Source of the DNA: Linyphia triangularis
Lineage: Eukaryota; Arthropoda; Arachnida; Araneae; Linyphiidae
Length of the DNA: 64,000 nt
Assembly (NCBI GenBank): GCA_963978545.1
Contig: OZ021733.1
Span: 28,519,330-28,583,329, forward strand
Reading direction: 5' to 3'
Part shown: one piece after another, positions 46,294-58,800 of the stretch
How positions within the stretch are numbered: the stretch's first letter is position 1
Layout: the number at the start of each line of letters is the position of its first letter
Made by a program: the position numbers and the translations under genes
Notes under the pieces: model-generated
Database searches by the model: none
What the model saw: the letters and a program-made list of their open reading frames with translations, nothing else
Told to the model about the DNA's origin: nothing

Positions 46294-46984
46294 TTTTTTA
46301 AAACAGTAATGCATCAATATGTAAGGATAGGGTGCAACAAAAAAAAATATTTTTTTCTCTTCAACTTGCCTCAATAAAGTTTAATTTCTCATTAAGTATA
46401 ATAAAATAATGTTTAAATAGTCTCAGCGTTGTGTCAATATATTGTTCCCGCAGCAAGATATACAAGCTCAAATTCAGAGATTTTTCGATTTTGGCGCCCA
46501 ATTCCGACGTATTCAACTTGCCTCAATGTTTTATGTATTAATAAATAATACTAATATAGCTCTATCCAATGACACCTAGTTTGAAGTGACAAATCAAACG
46601 CGCAAGATATAATTCAGTCTTGAAAATAGCAAAAAACATGAAAACCTGGACATTTCATGACCTTGCGTAATTGACTTGCCATGAACTTTTTATATGTTTT
46701 ATAAAGATCTATTGTAGTACATTCCTTGATAGAAGAAATGCAGGTGGCAAGTTGCTTGTGAAGTTTTATGCGGATAAAAACAGTGTTCATGTGTCACAAA
46801 AACAGCAATTTTTTCATTTTTAAAGGTGATCTTTGACACGTTATAGAAATTGAGCGGTGCAACTACGGAACAAATAATTTAAGATTTTATCTAATAAGGG
46901 TAGCAGCAACTGGTAATTTTTTGGGGGCAATCGGAGATGGTGTGAATCAGGGGAGGTTCAACTTCTCAGAATCTTGCTCTTAAG

Positions 46985-47629
46985 GTGTTCTAAACATCCC
47001 CACCTCCGAAATTTCCGTAAAAATGCTTTAACGGCATAAAAAGTTGAAAAACGAATGTCTTCAACACAGAGTCGTCTTTCCTTGAGCAAACCTCATTATT
47101 GATCGTTTTTTATTATCTAGCCAGTTTCACTTATTATAAAGGATAACATAAGGGTTATCGTGAAGTATATCGCCAAAATCACCATTTTGGCGGAGTTTTT
47201 TTTTAAAGACCCATACAAGAACTATCGCAAAAAATATTGCCAAACTGGCCATTTTTTCTAAATGAATGATGAAAATATAATAACTGTAAATAACACAATT
47301 CCCCGTCAGTATTATAGTGTAATTGAAAGTTGTGCAATGTTCCACAACCCTAGTTTTAAGCAGGAATTACACTGTATACTCAAGATATGTTCTATTTAGT
47401 CTCTACAGTGTGGAAAAATATCTCTCAATAAAAGTAACTACTCTCATTATAAATCATAATCATTATGTAACAATTAAAATAATCTATTAATCTAATGAAT
47501 ATAAAATGCAATTTACACACAAAATTCTTTATTTCTCAAAAAGCATTATACAAAGATTAAAACAAAGTTATGAAGCATATGCATATCACAAAAATGTAAA
47601 TTTCATGCTTGCTGTAGATACAAGCTTTG
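46985..47629. other. interval between the two giant inverted repeats
   Basis: It contains a small inverted motif (TATCGCCAAAATCACCATTTTGGCG near 47168-47192) and no exon that I can see. Confidence 0.4.
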
Positions 47630-48859
47630 AAGAGTGATTTTCTGAGAGAGGAGTATACTTGTGATCATGCTAATTTTTGATTTCAGTGAAATTTTCAGCA
47701 AGTGTTCTGTATGTTATCCTGATTACAAATTGGAAAATCGCTTTTAAAAATCTCTCTTCTTTGTCATGTTTATCTGGTTTTGTGGAGAGGATAGGAGCGT
47801 TTTATAGGATTTTTGATGAAAAATACTATCATTTAAATTAATCTTTTACAAAATTTTCTGCATGTGCCAGACTTTTGATTTAAAAAATGTACAATAGACA
47901 ACTAGTACTAATTGTTATCGATGCTATTTTCTTGGCACATCACTGAAGTTTTGGTACAGGTGGTGGCAAAAAATAGGTTCGATTCACTATTTTTCACTAC
48001 TTTAAGAGCCAAAATTTTGCTGACTTCATATATGTGCTAAACATTTGGCATTGTTATGTGATTGTACATCACAAACGTAATACTTTGGCATCTATTTAAA
48101 GTTTCCGATAAAGTCTGTCCAAAATCTGAATTTTTAGACTTTTAGGCCTAATTTAAGGCCAAAAATTTAATAACTTCAGAATCTGAAAAATAAAGTGATG
48201 GTACTTATAGAGAGTGACTTTAGTGTACTAAACACTGCCATTGTCTGTTTTTTGGCACGTCTGCTCATTTTTAATAAAGAACGATGCAAATGTGGTGGCA
48301 AATTGTCCAATGTCATTTTCCATAGATGAAAAAAATTGCAGACTTATGCCAAGGGTTTTCTTTCATTTCTTGATTCACAAAATCATTCAAAGTTAAGAAT
48401 AGTTTATTTATTACTACGGTGCCTGCTTAAAGTTAAGCAATTTTTATTAAAAAAGGAATGTTTTTAATATTTGAATAGAGAAATATTGATACAATAATCA
48501 TGTTTCAACAATAATTGTTTTGCACATATTTTTTTTTATGAAATTGAGTAAATAGCGTGTGACTTTCCAGCATCTATGATATATATTAATTCAAATATTC
48601 ATATCAAATATAGAGAAAATATACATATAAACTTTAAATGTAAACTTAAGGTATATAATTAAAATAATTAAAAACCATAAATTCCTTAAATGTTTTGCTT
48701 TTCCTTTTAAGCTTGCTTTAATGGAATTGTAAGCAACATATATATCCTTCTTTTATCAAGGAAAATGGAGACTAAGGCACCACTGTTTTTTCAAGCATTC
48801 TGTACCAACCCCATTTTCCTGAAGGTCGGTAGTAGGTAGTACTGCACAGGATGTTAGCA

Positions 48860-49237
48860 TACACTCGCTCATGAGAGCGAGTGCGCTAGTCTACCTATAA
48901 CCACTGAAGAGTTCATATCTACTTCTTTTCGGTAGCTACCCGGTAGATGGCAGCACGACCGATCATATGTGGAATTTCTTAATTTAGAGGCAATATCAAG
49001 TAGAAGGTTCCAGCAGACTTGGCTAAGCCACTCCGAGAGATATTGGCTTGTATGGGAACTTGGAGGACTTTGCGACAACGACTGATTTAATATGCCCCAG
49101 TCAGCATTAGCAAACACAGTGGTCTTTAGTCAGACCCAGGCCCTGAACTCGCCATCATCAGGTTTATAAGCACTAGCCAGGATCGAATTCCCAACGAGCG
49201 AGAACTACACCTCTCCTGATTGGGCTACGCAGCCCTT
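48860..49237 (-). repeat. tRNA-derived SINE-like element
   Basis: The minus strand begins GGGCTGCGTAGCCCAATCAGG and contains a B-box-like GAATTCGATCC near 49183-49193 (plus reading). The rest includes a CACTCGCTCTCATGAGCGAGTG palindrome at 48863-48884. The length of about 375 bp and GC content differ from the surroundings. TSDs are not clear. Confidence 0.55.
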
Positions 49238-49439
49238 GCATATATATGCTTTGTGTGCTAACTTGCATAAAACTTGAGCATGTACTGTACTATGTTGCAA
49301 TGCTTTTATTTACTTTCACAAATAATATTAGCTAACATAGGCATATTATTGCTTACGAACAAATTAGATTACAAACATTGGCATTTTACTTTTCTCTTTT
49401 CGATAGTTCATTTTTAAACTTTTTGTATTTATATCTTTT

Positions 49440-49770
49440 TCTCTTCTTTCGAAGGAAAATACGTATTGCATCCCAGTTGCGATCAATGGACCATAGAATG
49501 ACTTCTCCTGAAACATTCTCTATGACAGGTCGCTTTGGCTAATCATATTGATTACCTCATTATCTTGTGAAGAAATTTGACTTCATATTGATGAAATTTT
49601 TTTTGTAAATATCAACAGACTGTTCCACATTTCTACTGTCACCATTGGAGAGAAGAGCTTCATACATTTCTTGTGGCGATGAAGTATCATGGCCATCTTT
49701 GCTACACTGTGGGTCATTGAATTCACTTAGTATGATTTTCAGCCCCATTTCTTAGCTTCTGGCTGTTTTG
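49440..49770 (-). pseudogene. coding scrap in the spacer of inverted repeat 2
   Basis: The minus strand gives an open stretch with MGLKIILSEFNDPQCSKDGH and NGDSRNVEQSVDIY, then, after a stop, RPVIENVSGEVILWSIDRNW. It may be the remains of the transposon's own gene. I do not recognise the family. Confidence 0.35.
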
Positions 49771-50804
49771 AAAGCTATAACATTTACTGTGTCACAACAG
49801 CCAGCACTGTAACTTCTACCAACAATTATTATTTATGCTGTTGCCACTCAAAATTATGAATCTGATATCATACTAAAAAATTTCAACAGGAAATTTTAAC
49901 ATATAAATGACAAATATAGCTGACCAGGATGATTCTTGATAACTTTTTAGTAACGACCAATAAAAATCTTTTTATTTTCCAAAAAACTACAAACAGGTGT
50001 CAAAGTTAGGAATCTTATTCTTATCTTTGAATAGTTCTGTGAAACAAAAAATGAAAGAAAACCCTTGGCACAAGTCTGCAGTGTATTTCATCAATGGAAA
50101 ATGACATTGATCAATTTTGCCGTTTTTTAAAATCTTGACCACATTTATATTGTTCTTTAATAAAAATGAACAGAGGTGTCAAAAATCAGACAAAAGCAGT
50201 GTTTAGTACACTAAAGTCACTCTCTGTTAGCACAATCACTTTATTTTTCTGATTCGGAAGTTATGAGATTTTTGGCCTTAAAGTAAAAAAATTCAGATTT
50301 CGGACTGACTTTACCAGAAACTTCAAATAGATGCCAAAGTATTATGTTTATGGTGTACAATCACACAATGCCAAATGTTTGGCACATGTGAAGTCAGCAA
50401 AATTTTGGCTCTTAATGTAGTGAATCGAACCTATTTTTTGCCACCACCTGTACCAAAACTTCAGTGATGTGCCAAGAAAATAGCATCGATAACAATTAGT
50501 ACTAATAGTCTATTATACATTTTTGCAATCAAAAGTCTGGCATATGCAGGTAGTTTTGTAAAAAATTAATTCTAATGATAGTGTTTTTCATCAGAAATCC
50601 TATAAAGCTTCCTATAAAACTCGTCTATCCCCTCCACAAAACCAGCTGAAACATGACAATGGAGAGTGGAGTTTCTTAAAGCGGTTTTCCAATTTGTAAT
50701 AAGGATAACATACAGAACACTTGCAGAAAATTTCAAGGAAATCAAAAATTAGCATAATCACAGCCCTATGCCAAGTGTCCCCCCTCTCCCAGAAAATCAC
50801 TCTT

Positions 50805-51497
50805 AATCAATCTTAAAATTAAAGAATTAAAAATGTATGTGCTATATTACTGCACAAAAGGATGCAATGTATAACTACTAAAAAATAATGAAGCTGTTAA
50901 ATAATCCCTATCAGTTACTTTGTGCCAAATCATTTAAACATCTTAAAAATAAAATTTGATAGACTTTATAAATGTATTATTACTAAAAATTGCTATCTTT
51001 ATACAAGTACAAAATCCCTTTGTAAATCTGTAACACAAAATTATCAATAAATCACATTTGTAAAAAAAGTAAAAATAAAACTTTAAAAGTTATATAATCA
51101 TGAACAATGAAAAAGTACTAGAGAAAACTAGCATAAAATATCACAAAGTTGGTTTAAAATAAAGACGTTTTATGACACAAAAAATGGAATTCTATAAAAA
51201 CTCATTTGACTATTTTTAACATAATTTCAATTACAAATAATATTGAATACAGAATTCCAAGACTTTGGCATTTTTGCAAATGGTTTAAAAAAAAAAAAAA
51301 TATTTAACATGCAAGTAAAAAGCTGTAACTAGAAACAATAATTTACATTACTGTAAATGTTATTGATTACTTGAAATTTTCAAACCAGATTATTTCAATG
51401 GTTAATTTTATTTATAGTGAAAGCATATGAATGTTGTAACATCTGTTACATGCAAATAATTACAATATCAAAAAATGCCAATAAATTTACTTGTTAA
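50805..51497. other. non-coding interval
   Basis: AT-rich with several A runs. No feature was found. Confidence 0.4.
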
Positions 51498-51521
51498 AGT
51501 AGTAGTCTGGCAACTTGGGTT

Positions 51522-51546
51522 CAAAAAAAAAAAAAAAAAAAAAAAA
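51522..51546. repeat. poly-A tract
   Basis: An uninterrupted A run of about 24 bases just inside the left end of the TTAA element. Confidence 0.9.
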
Positions 51547-51872
51547 ATCAAATTTTTTTTTGCTTAATTTGAAAGTACAATGTCTTGAGAATATACTGTG
51601 AAAATTTCAGACAGAAATTCGAAATATTTCGGGAGTTATAACGAGTTTCCTAGAGCGCCTCGGAGTCCAACCTTTAAGGTCGACCGGCAGCTGCAACCGC
51701 TCGGACCCTTCTATTGTTTGCGCTTTTAGTATATTTAAGTTAAAATTCACAGTACTCTGTTAGTATTTGATCGTACGTTGACACGTAAGCAGCGCACGAT
51801 CGTACGTGCGCTGTCGCGTTTGCAAAATCCTACAATAAATCTCTGATTGCAAAAGCGGAAAATGCCACAGGA

Positions 51873-51980
51873 ATGTCATCGAAAGAAGCCCGAAAGAGTC
51901 GAAGAGCGGACAAAGTTGCGGAGAATGATGCCTATGAAGAGGATGAAGGCATATTATACGCTCCAGGCATAGACGATTGA
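51873..51980 (+). CDS. small 35-residue frame in the TTAA element
   Basis: It starts MSSKEARKSRRADKVAENDA, continues YEEDEGILYAPGIDD and stops, with a GTAAGT donor match directly after the stop. The basic-then-acidic layout resembles the N-terminal exon of larger transposon proteins, so this may be a truncated first exon. An overlapping frame from ATG 51862 is also open but looks less natural. Confidence 0.4.
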   Translation: MSSKEARKSRRADKVAENDAYEEDEGILYAPGIDD

Positions 51981-52558
51981 CGTAAGTATAAGTTTACTTA
52001 TGAAAATTTGTTGTTGAACTTTTAACGCGTTTTTCTCAAAACATTGTTTTTCTGGTCGGCCCGGGTCCTAACTTTTTTTCTACTGAACCGATTGCTTTCA
52101 AATTTTAACAGGCTGTTCTACACACTTATAGTTCTCGTCGGTACTAACGAGAATTTTTTCCACCCCTAACTTTTTATTTTACAACCCTTTCTTTGCTAAA
52201 ATAAAAGGACTTTTTTTTTCAAAGTCCGCCATTTTGTTATTTACCCTTGAAATTTAACTTCAGTAGTTCCGACCAGAATGACATGTCTATAGATTAAGAA
52301 TAATCAAGAATATTTGATTTCAGATAACATCAAGAGCCAAAATCACCCGGGCCACCCACGTGCATTTTTTTTGAGGTTCCAACTTCGAGTGACAATAATA
52401 AACTATTAAATTTTTTCAAATAAATTTTTTTTTATATTTTCAATATGTAAATAAAAACACTCTAAATATTCAAGATAATTCATTTTTATTTTCCTATAAA
52501 AAACCACCCTCCAAAGAAGTTATGAAAATAGGCATAAGTTACCAGACTACTACCTTAA

Positions 52559-55145
52559 TAGCAGCACAAGTTTTTTAAAGATACGGATTGATGGGTATAG
52601 AAGATAAAGGCACAATGTTAAACTTTTAGTCAAAACAGATTTTAATAATATCTAGTAGTATACAAAGAGAATTTAATAAAAAAAACCCTTTCATTTTGAG
52701 AAAAAGATTTTGGATCTTTTAGAGAAAATGGTACAAACATTTTACTTTACTGGCGAAACAATTTGTTTTAGGAAAAACTTTTGTTGACAATCTACCTTTA
52801 TACCACAAAAAGTCCCTTCTATTGCTTTGATAGAAAGGGTTTTAAAACTTACAGTTTAAGATCAGTATTATAAAAATCACTAATGTATAAAAATAAGCAC
52901 TTAAATGCATATAATCGAGGAACTGATAAATTTTACTAATGTCTTAAACATAAATGCATGTTGCAATAAAGGCCAGAAGTGTAACCAGTTTAAAAAGTAG
53001 CTGGGCAATTTGCAAAATGACCAGGCATACAAATTGGTCAGAACAGGTTTCATAAGCCTGACCTTTACAGTTATTACCGGAAATATAAAATTATTAGCAG
53101 AATAATTAGTGAATTGCATGTTCTGGTCACAGAAAAAAATTTATGTTTTATTAGACTTAAGCAAATTTGAGTCGGTCAATTCATAAAAGTTATAGGCCAG
53201 ATTGCAAAAATGAAATGCTACTTAATAAAGTAAATGAACTTGGGAGTTGAAAAATTGACTTTCACGTGAACTTACATTTCAAACCTATATAAAAGGTATT
53301 TCAAAGTACTTCACCATGAAAAACTAATAAAATATAGACAAGTATATGTTTAAATTTACAAATAAAGCATAAACAAACTAATTCAAATCCAATTTTTTTT
53401 AAATAAGATATAAATATATCATTATATTGAAAATACAAATTAACGAATTCAACAAAATATAACTAAAATGACTAGATTTGTAACTGAAACAAAATAATTC
53501 AAACAAATGTATTTGCAACTGAAACCAAATTTTTCAAATTGCACTTTTTATAAGAATGTATTCTCTTACTTTTTGATGTAAACTGATTATGCATATATAC
53601 TTATAGCAGAAAATTCATAATTATGAAAGATCACTCATTATAAACATCTCTTTAATGCTTAATAATTTAAATATGATATGTAGGCAAATAAAATAATTTA
53701 TAAAGGTTTTATTTTATGAAGAAATTTCATATTAAATATAACCTTTCTATGCTTTAAATACTACTAAATTCTATATCATTATATAGTAAATTTTAAATAC
53801 AAACTATAAATTGTTATTTTATTGAATATTATCATACTGACAAGTGTTGTATACTTAGTTAAATGAACAAAGGCATAGAAAAACATACAAAATAGTAATC
53901 AAATGTAGGTTAATGGAATTAAAAAAGTATTTATTCTGCACAATAATCTTTTACCACTGTACATTTCTTAGTTCAATTGTACCTATTAAAGAAGTGTTAG
54001 TGGAGAGAGGTACTTAACATTGATGTTATAAGGTATTCATTGTGTTGATCATAATAGTAGATTTCAAGGTTTTAAATTTTTAGTTTACTAAAACCGAGTT
54101 TGGAAACAAATTACTTATAACTGCTTCAAAATTTGTCAATTAACGACAATTATTTCGATCAAACAACAAAATAAGAAATTATGAACATGTTAAAGTAGAA
54201 AAATGTTCATGAAAGAACCATGTTAAAATCAGCAAGAAAATCTCCATCACAAGTATTAGAATTTGTGCTTAAAATGAAAATTTTCCATCAAATTCTTCTA
54301 ATTGCACTAGTTATAAAATTTGTAAATGTATATGTTTTGATAAATTTAGCATTCTACTATATAATATAATTATTGTCTCATAAACTATGCAACTAATTAT
54401 ATAATTTTTTTTTATATATTACGCTCATTAAGTTTTGGACTTTCATGTGATATGAATATTAAAATGCTCTTTTCAAATGTATGAAATGTATAGCATGTTT
54501 GTAGGCATGTTAAAATCTACGAGTTGTATACCTAATATTTTTAAATAAAAATTGTTTATAAGTGTGACATAACAGACAATAACCTATCAGTTGAATATAT
54601 TTTCAATAAGTCAAGATGTATAATATTTGTCTGATTAATAAAAACACAGAACATTAACCAACCAATAAAACAATAGAGGAAACTGGACTAAAATATGATT
54701 TTGTAAGGCTTCTAAAAATCAACAAATATACTTATTAGGCTTACAATTAGATACTAGAACAGCAGGTAAAATCAACACTTTACCATCAAGCCAAGGCTGA
54801 CTATCATCCAAAAAGGACTCAAGAAGTAGAAAAGGCAAAAAGTGCCTATAGAAATTGTCTTGCTATATTACATGTACATACACTGAAAATTGTATATTTG
54901 ACACAAAATATGAAGTAAAAATAATGCCATATATATAATGATAAGCATTATGAAGTATCACATGTAAATCTAGAGACAATAACAAATTACTTATATTTAC
55001 ATGTATAAGTTATGAAAAATGTTTTCACATCACTACAATAAAATATAGATAAAAAATATTCCTTTTGTGTAACATTTAAATTGCTTGCAGTTACAATAAA
55101 AAATTAAATTTCTTAGCAAAGCATGAAGAGTCAAAAAGTTTGTTT
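52559..55145. other. long AT-rich interval, possibly 3' UTR of the LITAF-type gene
   Basis: There is no coding sequence or bounded repeat. It lies directly downstream of the terminal exon of a minus-strand gene, so part of it may be an extended 3' untranslated region. I cannot place the cleavage site. Confidence 0.35.
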
Positions 55146-55260
55146 TCAAATATTGATCCTACGAAATGTACCCAAATGTTGCTTACAATTTGGACACCGA
55201 TGTTCAACATCCTGGCATTCAGGTGCACAACATGGAATTAAACAACAGCCAGCCCAACAC
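55146..55260 (-). CDS. LITAF-domain protein, last coding exon
   Basis: The minus-strand exon follows a TTTTTTTAAG acceptor and encodes CWAGCCLIPCCAPECQDVEH, then RCPNCKQHLGTFRRINI and a stop. This is the second half of a LITAF domain. The hydrophobic CCLIPCC segment that dips into the membrane is followed by C-x-D-V-x-H-x-C-P-N-C-x3-L-G, whose CPNC is the second zinc-binding Cys pair. Members act on the cytosolic face of late endosome and lysosome membranes. The exon begins with the last base of a split codon. Upstream exons with the first Cys pair were not found and may lie beyond the BEL insertion or outside the window. Reasons to trust it: exact spacing, intact frame, clean splice site. 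Confidence 0.82.
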
Positions 55261-55644
55261 CTTAAAAAAACATTAATTCATATTAAACATTTTTATACAC
55301 TCAATAGTTTAATTTTTTTAACGTATAGTGCAATTTTTACATTAGAGGTGAACTATCCCATATCCCATTTGACTTAAATTGCATTTACTCACAAGGTTCA
55401 GAACCAAGAGCTAAAGTATTGAGTAGAGTGATCACTAGTTTTTTTTACCCATAAATCTAGTGTAATATTTTTTGTTACATGTTCTTTGCAAAAACAATGT
55501 TTAAAAACATAAAACTTTTTTATCAGAGGCAATAACAATCAGAGCTTGTTAAAATTGAAAAGAAAATATTATGTGGATCTATTACTATTTAAGAATTTAT
55601 TCTCAACAAGTGCTGCCACAATTTCAACAACGTAATAAATTTGT

Positions 55645-55849
55645 ATTATTATTAGCACGAGTTAAAAAATCAGATGGAAATATTCGACGCAAAAGGGTTA
55701 AGCAAAAACAACTTTTATTATCACATACAGACTCAGCAAGTTCCTCCAGCTTAACGAATCGAACTGAATTGTTTACATTCTAAACATTAAATGCTGCCAT
55801 ACAGCAATCACAAATATATAGAATTCTTGAGGCTTGTGCAATGACAACA
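55645..55849 (-). repeat. 3' LTR of the BEL/Pao element
   Basis: It shares AGCACGAGTTAAAA, GGAAATATTCGACRCAAA and AACAACTTTTATTATC with the 5' LTR but lacks about 100 bp. The polypurine tract AAGGTGGGAGGA precedes it on the minus strand. Confidence 0.85.
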
Positions 55850-56069
55850 TCCTCCCACCTTAAGTTAAGATAGCTGAAGAAATTAACTTAACAACTTCAT
55901 TAAATATATAATATGATAATTAACTTACATGTGCAAGATAAAATACTTTAAAAGTAGCATTTAAATATAACATTAAAAGAATAAAACTACTGGTTTCCCA
56001 AATTAAAAATCTTAAAGATCAAGTCGTTCAGGTACTTTAATTCAACGATCAGACTTAAACAGTCTAGCC

Positions 56070-56400
56070 TCAATTTGTTTGGTTTTTTACTGGACTGAGC
56101 TCTAGGTCTTGCAAACAACTGCTATCTCTAAGCTCAATCGGTTCTTCAAGTGACGATTTCTCATCCACGATCTGTCGTTCCTTAATTTCGAGCGAGTAGT
56201 CTTTGAATTGGACAAAGCAAAAGTCCCTTATGGGTTCTGAGTCGCACCAATCTGGTTCTACTATCTTTTCCAGGAAGTAACTTAACAACTCTGACAAGTG
56301 GCCAATCGCACCATTTCTTGTTGTCACAACCCACTAACAATATTTCATTTAACATGATTTCTCTAGACTTGTATTTCTGCAATCAAATAAAACCATTTTC
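56070..56400 (-). pseudogene. BEL/Pao integrase C-terminal fragment
   Basis: KYKSREIMLNEILLVGCDNK and then WPLVRVVKLLPGKDSRTRLV fit the conserved end of Pao integrase (V-x-D-x4-R-x-W-P-L-x-R-V, then P-G-x-D-x3-R). Overlapping frames indicate a shift near 56200. Confidence 0.82.
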
Positions 56401-56499
56401 ATCAGCATACAGATAGTTTTACAAGCTTAGGATCTTTTCTGCAATTAAACAATTCACCCTGCACAACTTTCAACAGACACTGCTCAGCTTCGTTGCATT

Positions 56500-57430
56500 C
56501 GTTATAAGACAAATCTCCTATAGCAATCCAGCATTTTCCTAAAACTTAAAATCCAACAAATAATGCGGACTATGCATGGATAATGAGAAAAGTAACAGAA
56601 TTCTGTATTCCCTCGATTCCTGACAGCTATTAAAGTCGATTTCACACACCTTTTCTTCTCTAATGAAATTTGTTGTTCATCTTCATCGGTACAAGAAGGC
56701 AAACCTTCCATGTATTTCTTTAACCTAACTGGTCCCTCCCACCATCGGGATTGCAACAACCGCTTCCTACTTTTAAATTTTGTTAGCACAGTTGTAATGG
56801 ACTCTTATTGAATTTATTCCTGTTTCTAAGCAGTCATTTAGTGAAAGATTGCCAGGTGACTTAGCTGAGGCGTCGAACACAGGACGGACTATGGTCATGC
56901 TATTTTCCTTCACGACTGTTCGATGAACTAAATAATGTCCAGGTTCGGACATTTCATCTTGTGGAACTTGCTCTATTATACCTTCTTGTAACCATTTATC
57001 AAACACTTATTGGTATCTATCCATGCAAGCATCTCTTTAGTTTATGACAGGTGGATTCCAATCTCTTCATAGCTAAATCATACTTTTTAGGAAGAGGTTG
57101 GTGACAATCTTTCCACAGCATAAGAGCTCCATATGTCTTTACACTGATGAACAGTCTCTTCAAAATTGCTTGTCTCTTTTCTTTGGTACTTTTCTGTTCC
57201 ACAGGATCTCCAATACCCAACATTTCCAAATTCCATAACTTTGAAATATTGACATGTTCTACAAACATCGTTGCTAAGGTTGAACTAATTTTTTCCCTCT
57301 TCTGGATTTCAGGAACTTTTCCCATTAGTGTCCATCCTAATTTGGTTTCCATAGCAACTAAAGCATTTTTCAATTCCTTTCTTTGTCCGGTGAATAGCTT
57401 CTCTGCTAGATCAGCACTAACGAGAACTTA
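56500..57430 (-). pseudogene. BEL/Pao RT N-terminal part joined to linker region by deletion
   Basis: Minus-strand readings: METKLGWTLMGKVPE and LWNLEMLGIGDPVEQ (start of pol), MFDKWLQEGIIEQVP, then RPVFDASAKSPGNLSLNDCL (RT motif). Directly after comes RLLQSRWWEGPVRLKKYMEG, which normally lies after RNase H. The YVDD box is therefore deleted. Confidence 0.85.
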
Positions 57431-57472
57431 GATAGGACCTGGTGTCTTCTGTACGTCAATCAATGTAATGTC

Positions 57473-57780
57473 CTACGACTTTAGTTCTCGTATCCAAGAC
57501 CCATTGTCAATGGAAGGAATATCACCACAAATAATATTTTGATCCAGTGCTTCCAAACTACATTGATATCTATCATCTAAGCTGCCTAAATATAAAAAGT
57601 AGCATTTGTGTTGACACGCTTTAGTAATTTCTCCACCGAATAATCTGTGACTCAACAACTCTTCTTTCATAGGTTCATAACCCATTTCTACGGCAGTTGG
57701 CTTTAAGATGTGCGATTTTTGTGCCCCTGTATCAATTATTGCATGAACTCATCTATTCATCTACTTATTTTTTAAATTTA
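57473..57780 (-). pseudogene. BEL/Pao aspartic protease region
   Basis: HAIIDTGAQKSHILKPTAVE gives the catalytic DTGA motif, followed by LFGGEI. The reading is open from about 57760 to 57473. A GSWIRELKS end is present. Confidence 0.8.
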
Positions 57781-57929
57781 CAGCTAGAGTTTGTAAGAAA
57801 ACATGAGGGCTTCTCAACGAACTAGAGTGGAGTGTTTCCACAGACTGGTCTGCAACTTTCACCGGTGCTAACTCCGCTCAATTAATCCCTTTTCTTTCAT
57901 TTTTCTCAGCATTATTAGTAAGTAAATCT

Positions 57930-58800
57930 GCGCACATCATTGTAAAATGTTTCTTTTGGCACATCAAACATTTAACTGCAACTTTACAATTCCTGCTAGT
58001 GTGGCAAGGAACAAGTCAAGAAAAATAGCATCGTTTATCAGAAAAAAACCTTTCGTTTTTGTGCCAGTCTCTAGCTTTAAAGCATTCATTAGTTATATAT
58101 TTATCATCACAAAAGTAACATTATCTATTTATTTTAGTTTCCTTCACAGCAAATAAATCCGTGGAAGTACAAATTCTTTCTTCGTGCTTCTGGTAGATTT
58201 CCCTTTCAGTAGGTTTCTTGAACCGCTTTGTATCAAAACCCTCGGCAGCAACACTAATTCTTTCTTCATTCGTGATTTCATGCCTAAAAAATTTAATCAG
58301 GTCTTTGAGTCAATCTTTCAGTGCTCTGTCAATAGACTGCCTTCACCAAATTCTTAACAAATCTTCAGGAATACTCGATTCCAGTAAAGGAAAAAGCATA
58401 GCATCATACATTTCTGTGACAACATCTAAGCAACCCAAAGCCCTCATATAGGATTTAAGCCTTTCATACAGCGAAGTAAGTGAACATGCATGTCGTGAAT
58501 TGGTATTCTGCATAACTAGTGACAAAAGTTCTCGTATGCAAACTTCAACTAACATATTCTTTAAGCTGAATAGTTCTTTTAAGTTTTGTATTACCTTAGG
58601 ATAGTTTTCTGCAGTTGCCGGGTAACCTACCAGTTCCTTGGCGCGAAAATTTGACGACGTAGATTGCAACAAATACTGAAACTTATCTGAAGGATCAATA
58701 TTGTCATTTTCATCTATCTTTCTGAATTGTGACCAAAATGGCAGCCAGTCTTTAATATTTCCATTGAAACTTCTCAGCTTAAGTTTGGATTTTCTTTTCC
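57930..58800 (-). pseudogene. BEL/Pao gag
   Basis: DWLPFWSQFRKIDEND, LLQSTSSNFRAKELVGYPAT and ENYPKVIQNLKELFSLKNML match the DUF1759-type gag of Pao elements. A knuckle-like C-x6-C...CLMCQKKHFTMMC lies near 57955-58000. Several stops interrupt it. Confidence 0.82.

Larger units (their letters stand above)
43911..46984. repeat. giant inverted repeat 1, arms ~1.35 kb
   Basis: Left arm 43911-45264 and right arm 45647-46984 are inverted copies separated by about 380 bp. Landmarks include GTCGGAATTGGGCGCCAAAATCG on the left versus CGATTTTGGCGCCCAATTCCGAC on the right. The outer ends read TTAAGAGCAAGATTCTGAGA and its inverse. The left arm has a poly-G insertion at about 44699-44712. Both arms carry scraps of the same coding sequence. 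It is either a long-TIR transposon or two head-to-head copies. Confidence 0.92.
47630..50804. repeat. giant inverted repeat 2, arms ~0.78 kb
   Basis: Left arm 47630-48402 and right arm 50018-50804 are inverted copies (AAGAGTGATTTTCTGAGAGAGG versus the inverse CTCTCCCAGAAAATCACTCTT). Shared landmarks are CATCGATAACAATTAGTACTA and TTTTTTGCCACCACCTGTAC. The spacer of about 1.6 kb contains a SINE and a coding scrap. No clear TSD is seen. It is probably a long-TIR DNA transposon. Confidence 0.9.
51498..52554 (+). mobile_element. Kolobok-like element flanked by TTAA
   Basis: TTAA occurs at 51494-51497 and 52555-52558. The ends are AGTAGTAGTCTGGCAACTT and, reverse-complemented, GGTAGTAGTCTGGTAACTT. 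TTAA targets are used by piggyBac and Kolobok elements; the ends do not start CCC as in piggyBac, so Kolobok is favoured. The interior is unusually GC-rich near 51650-51830 (GATCGTACGTGCGC), which looks like a promoter. It contains a short open frame and no full transposase. Confidence 0.78.
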
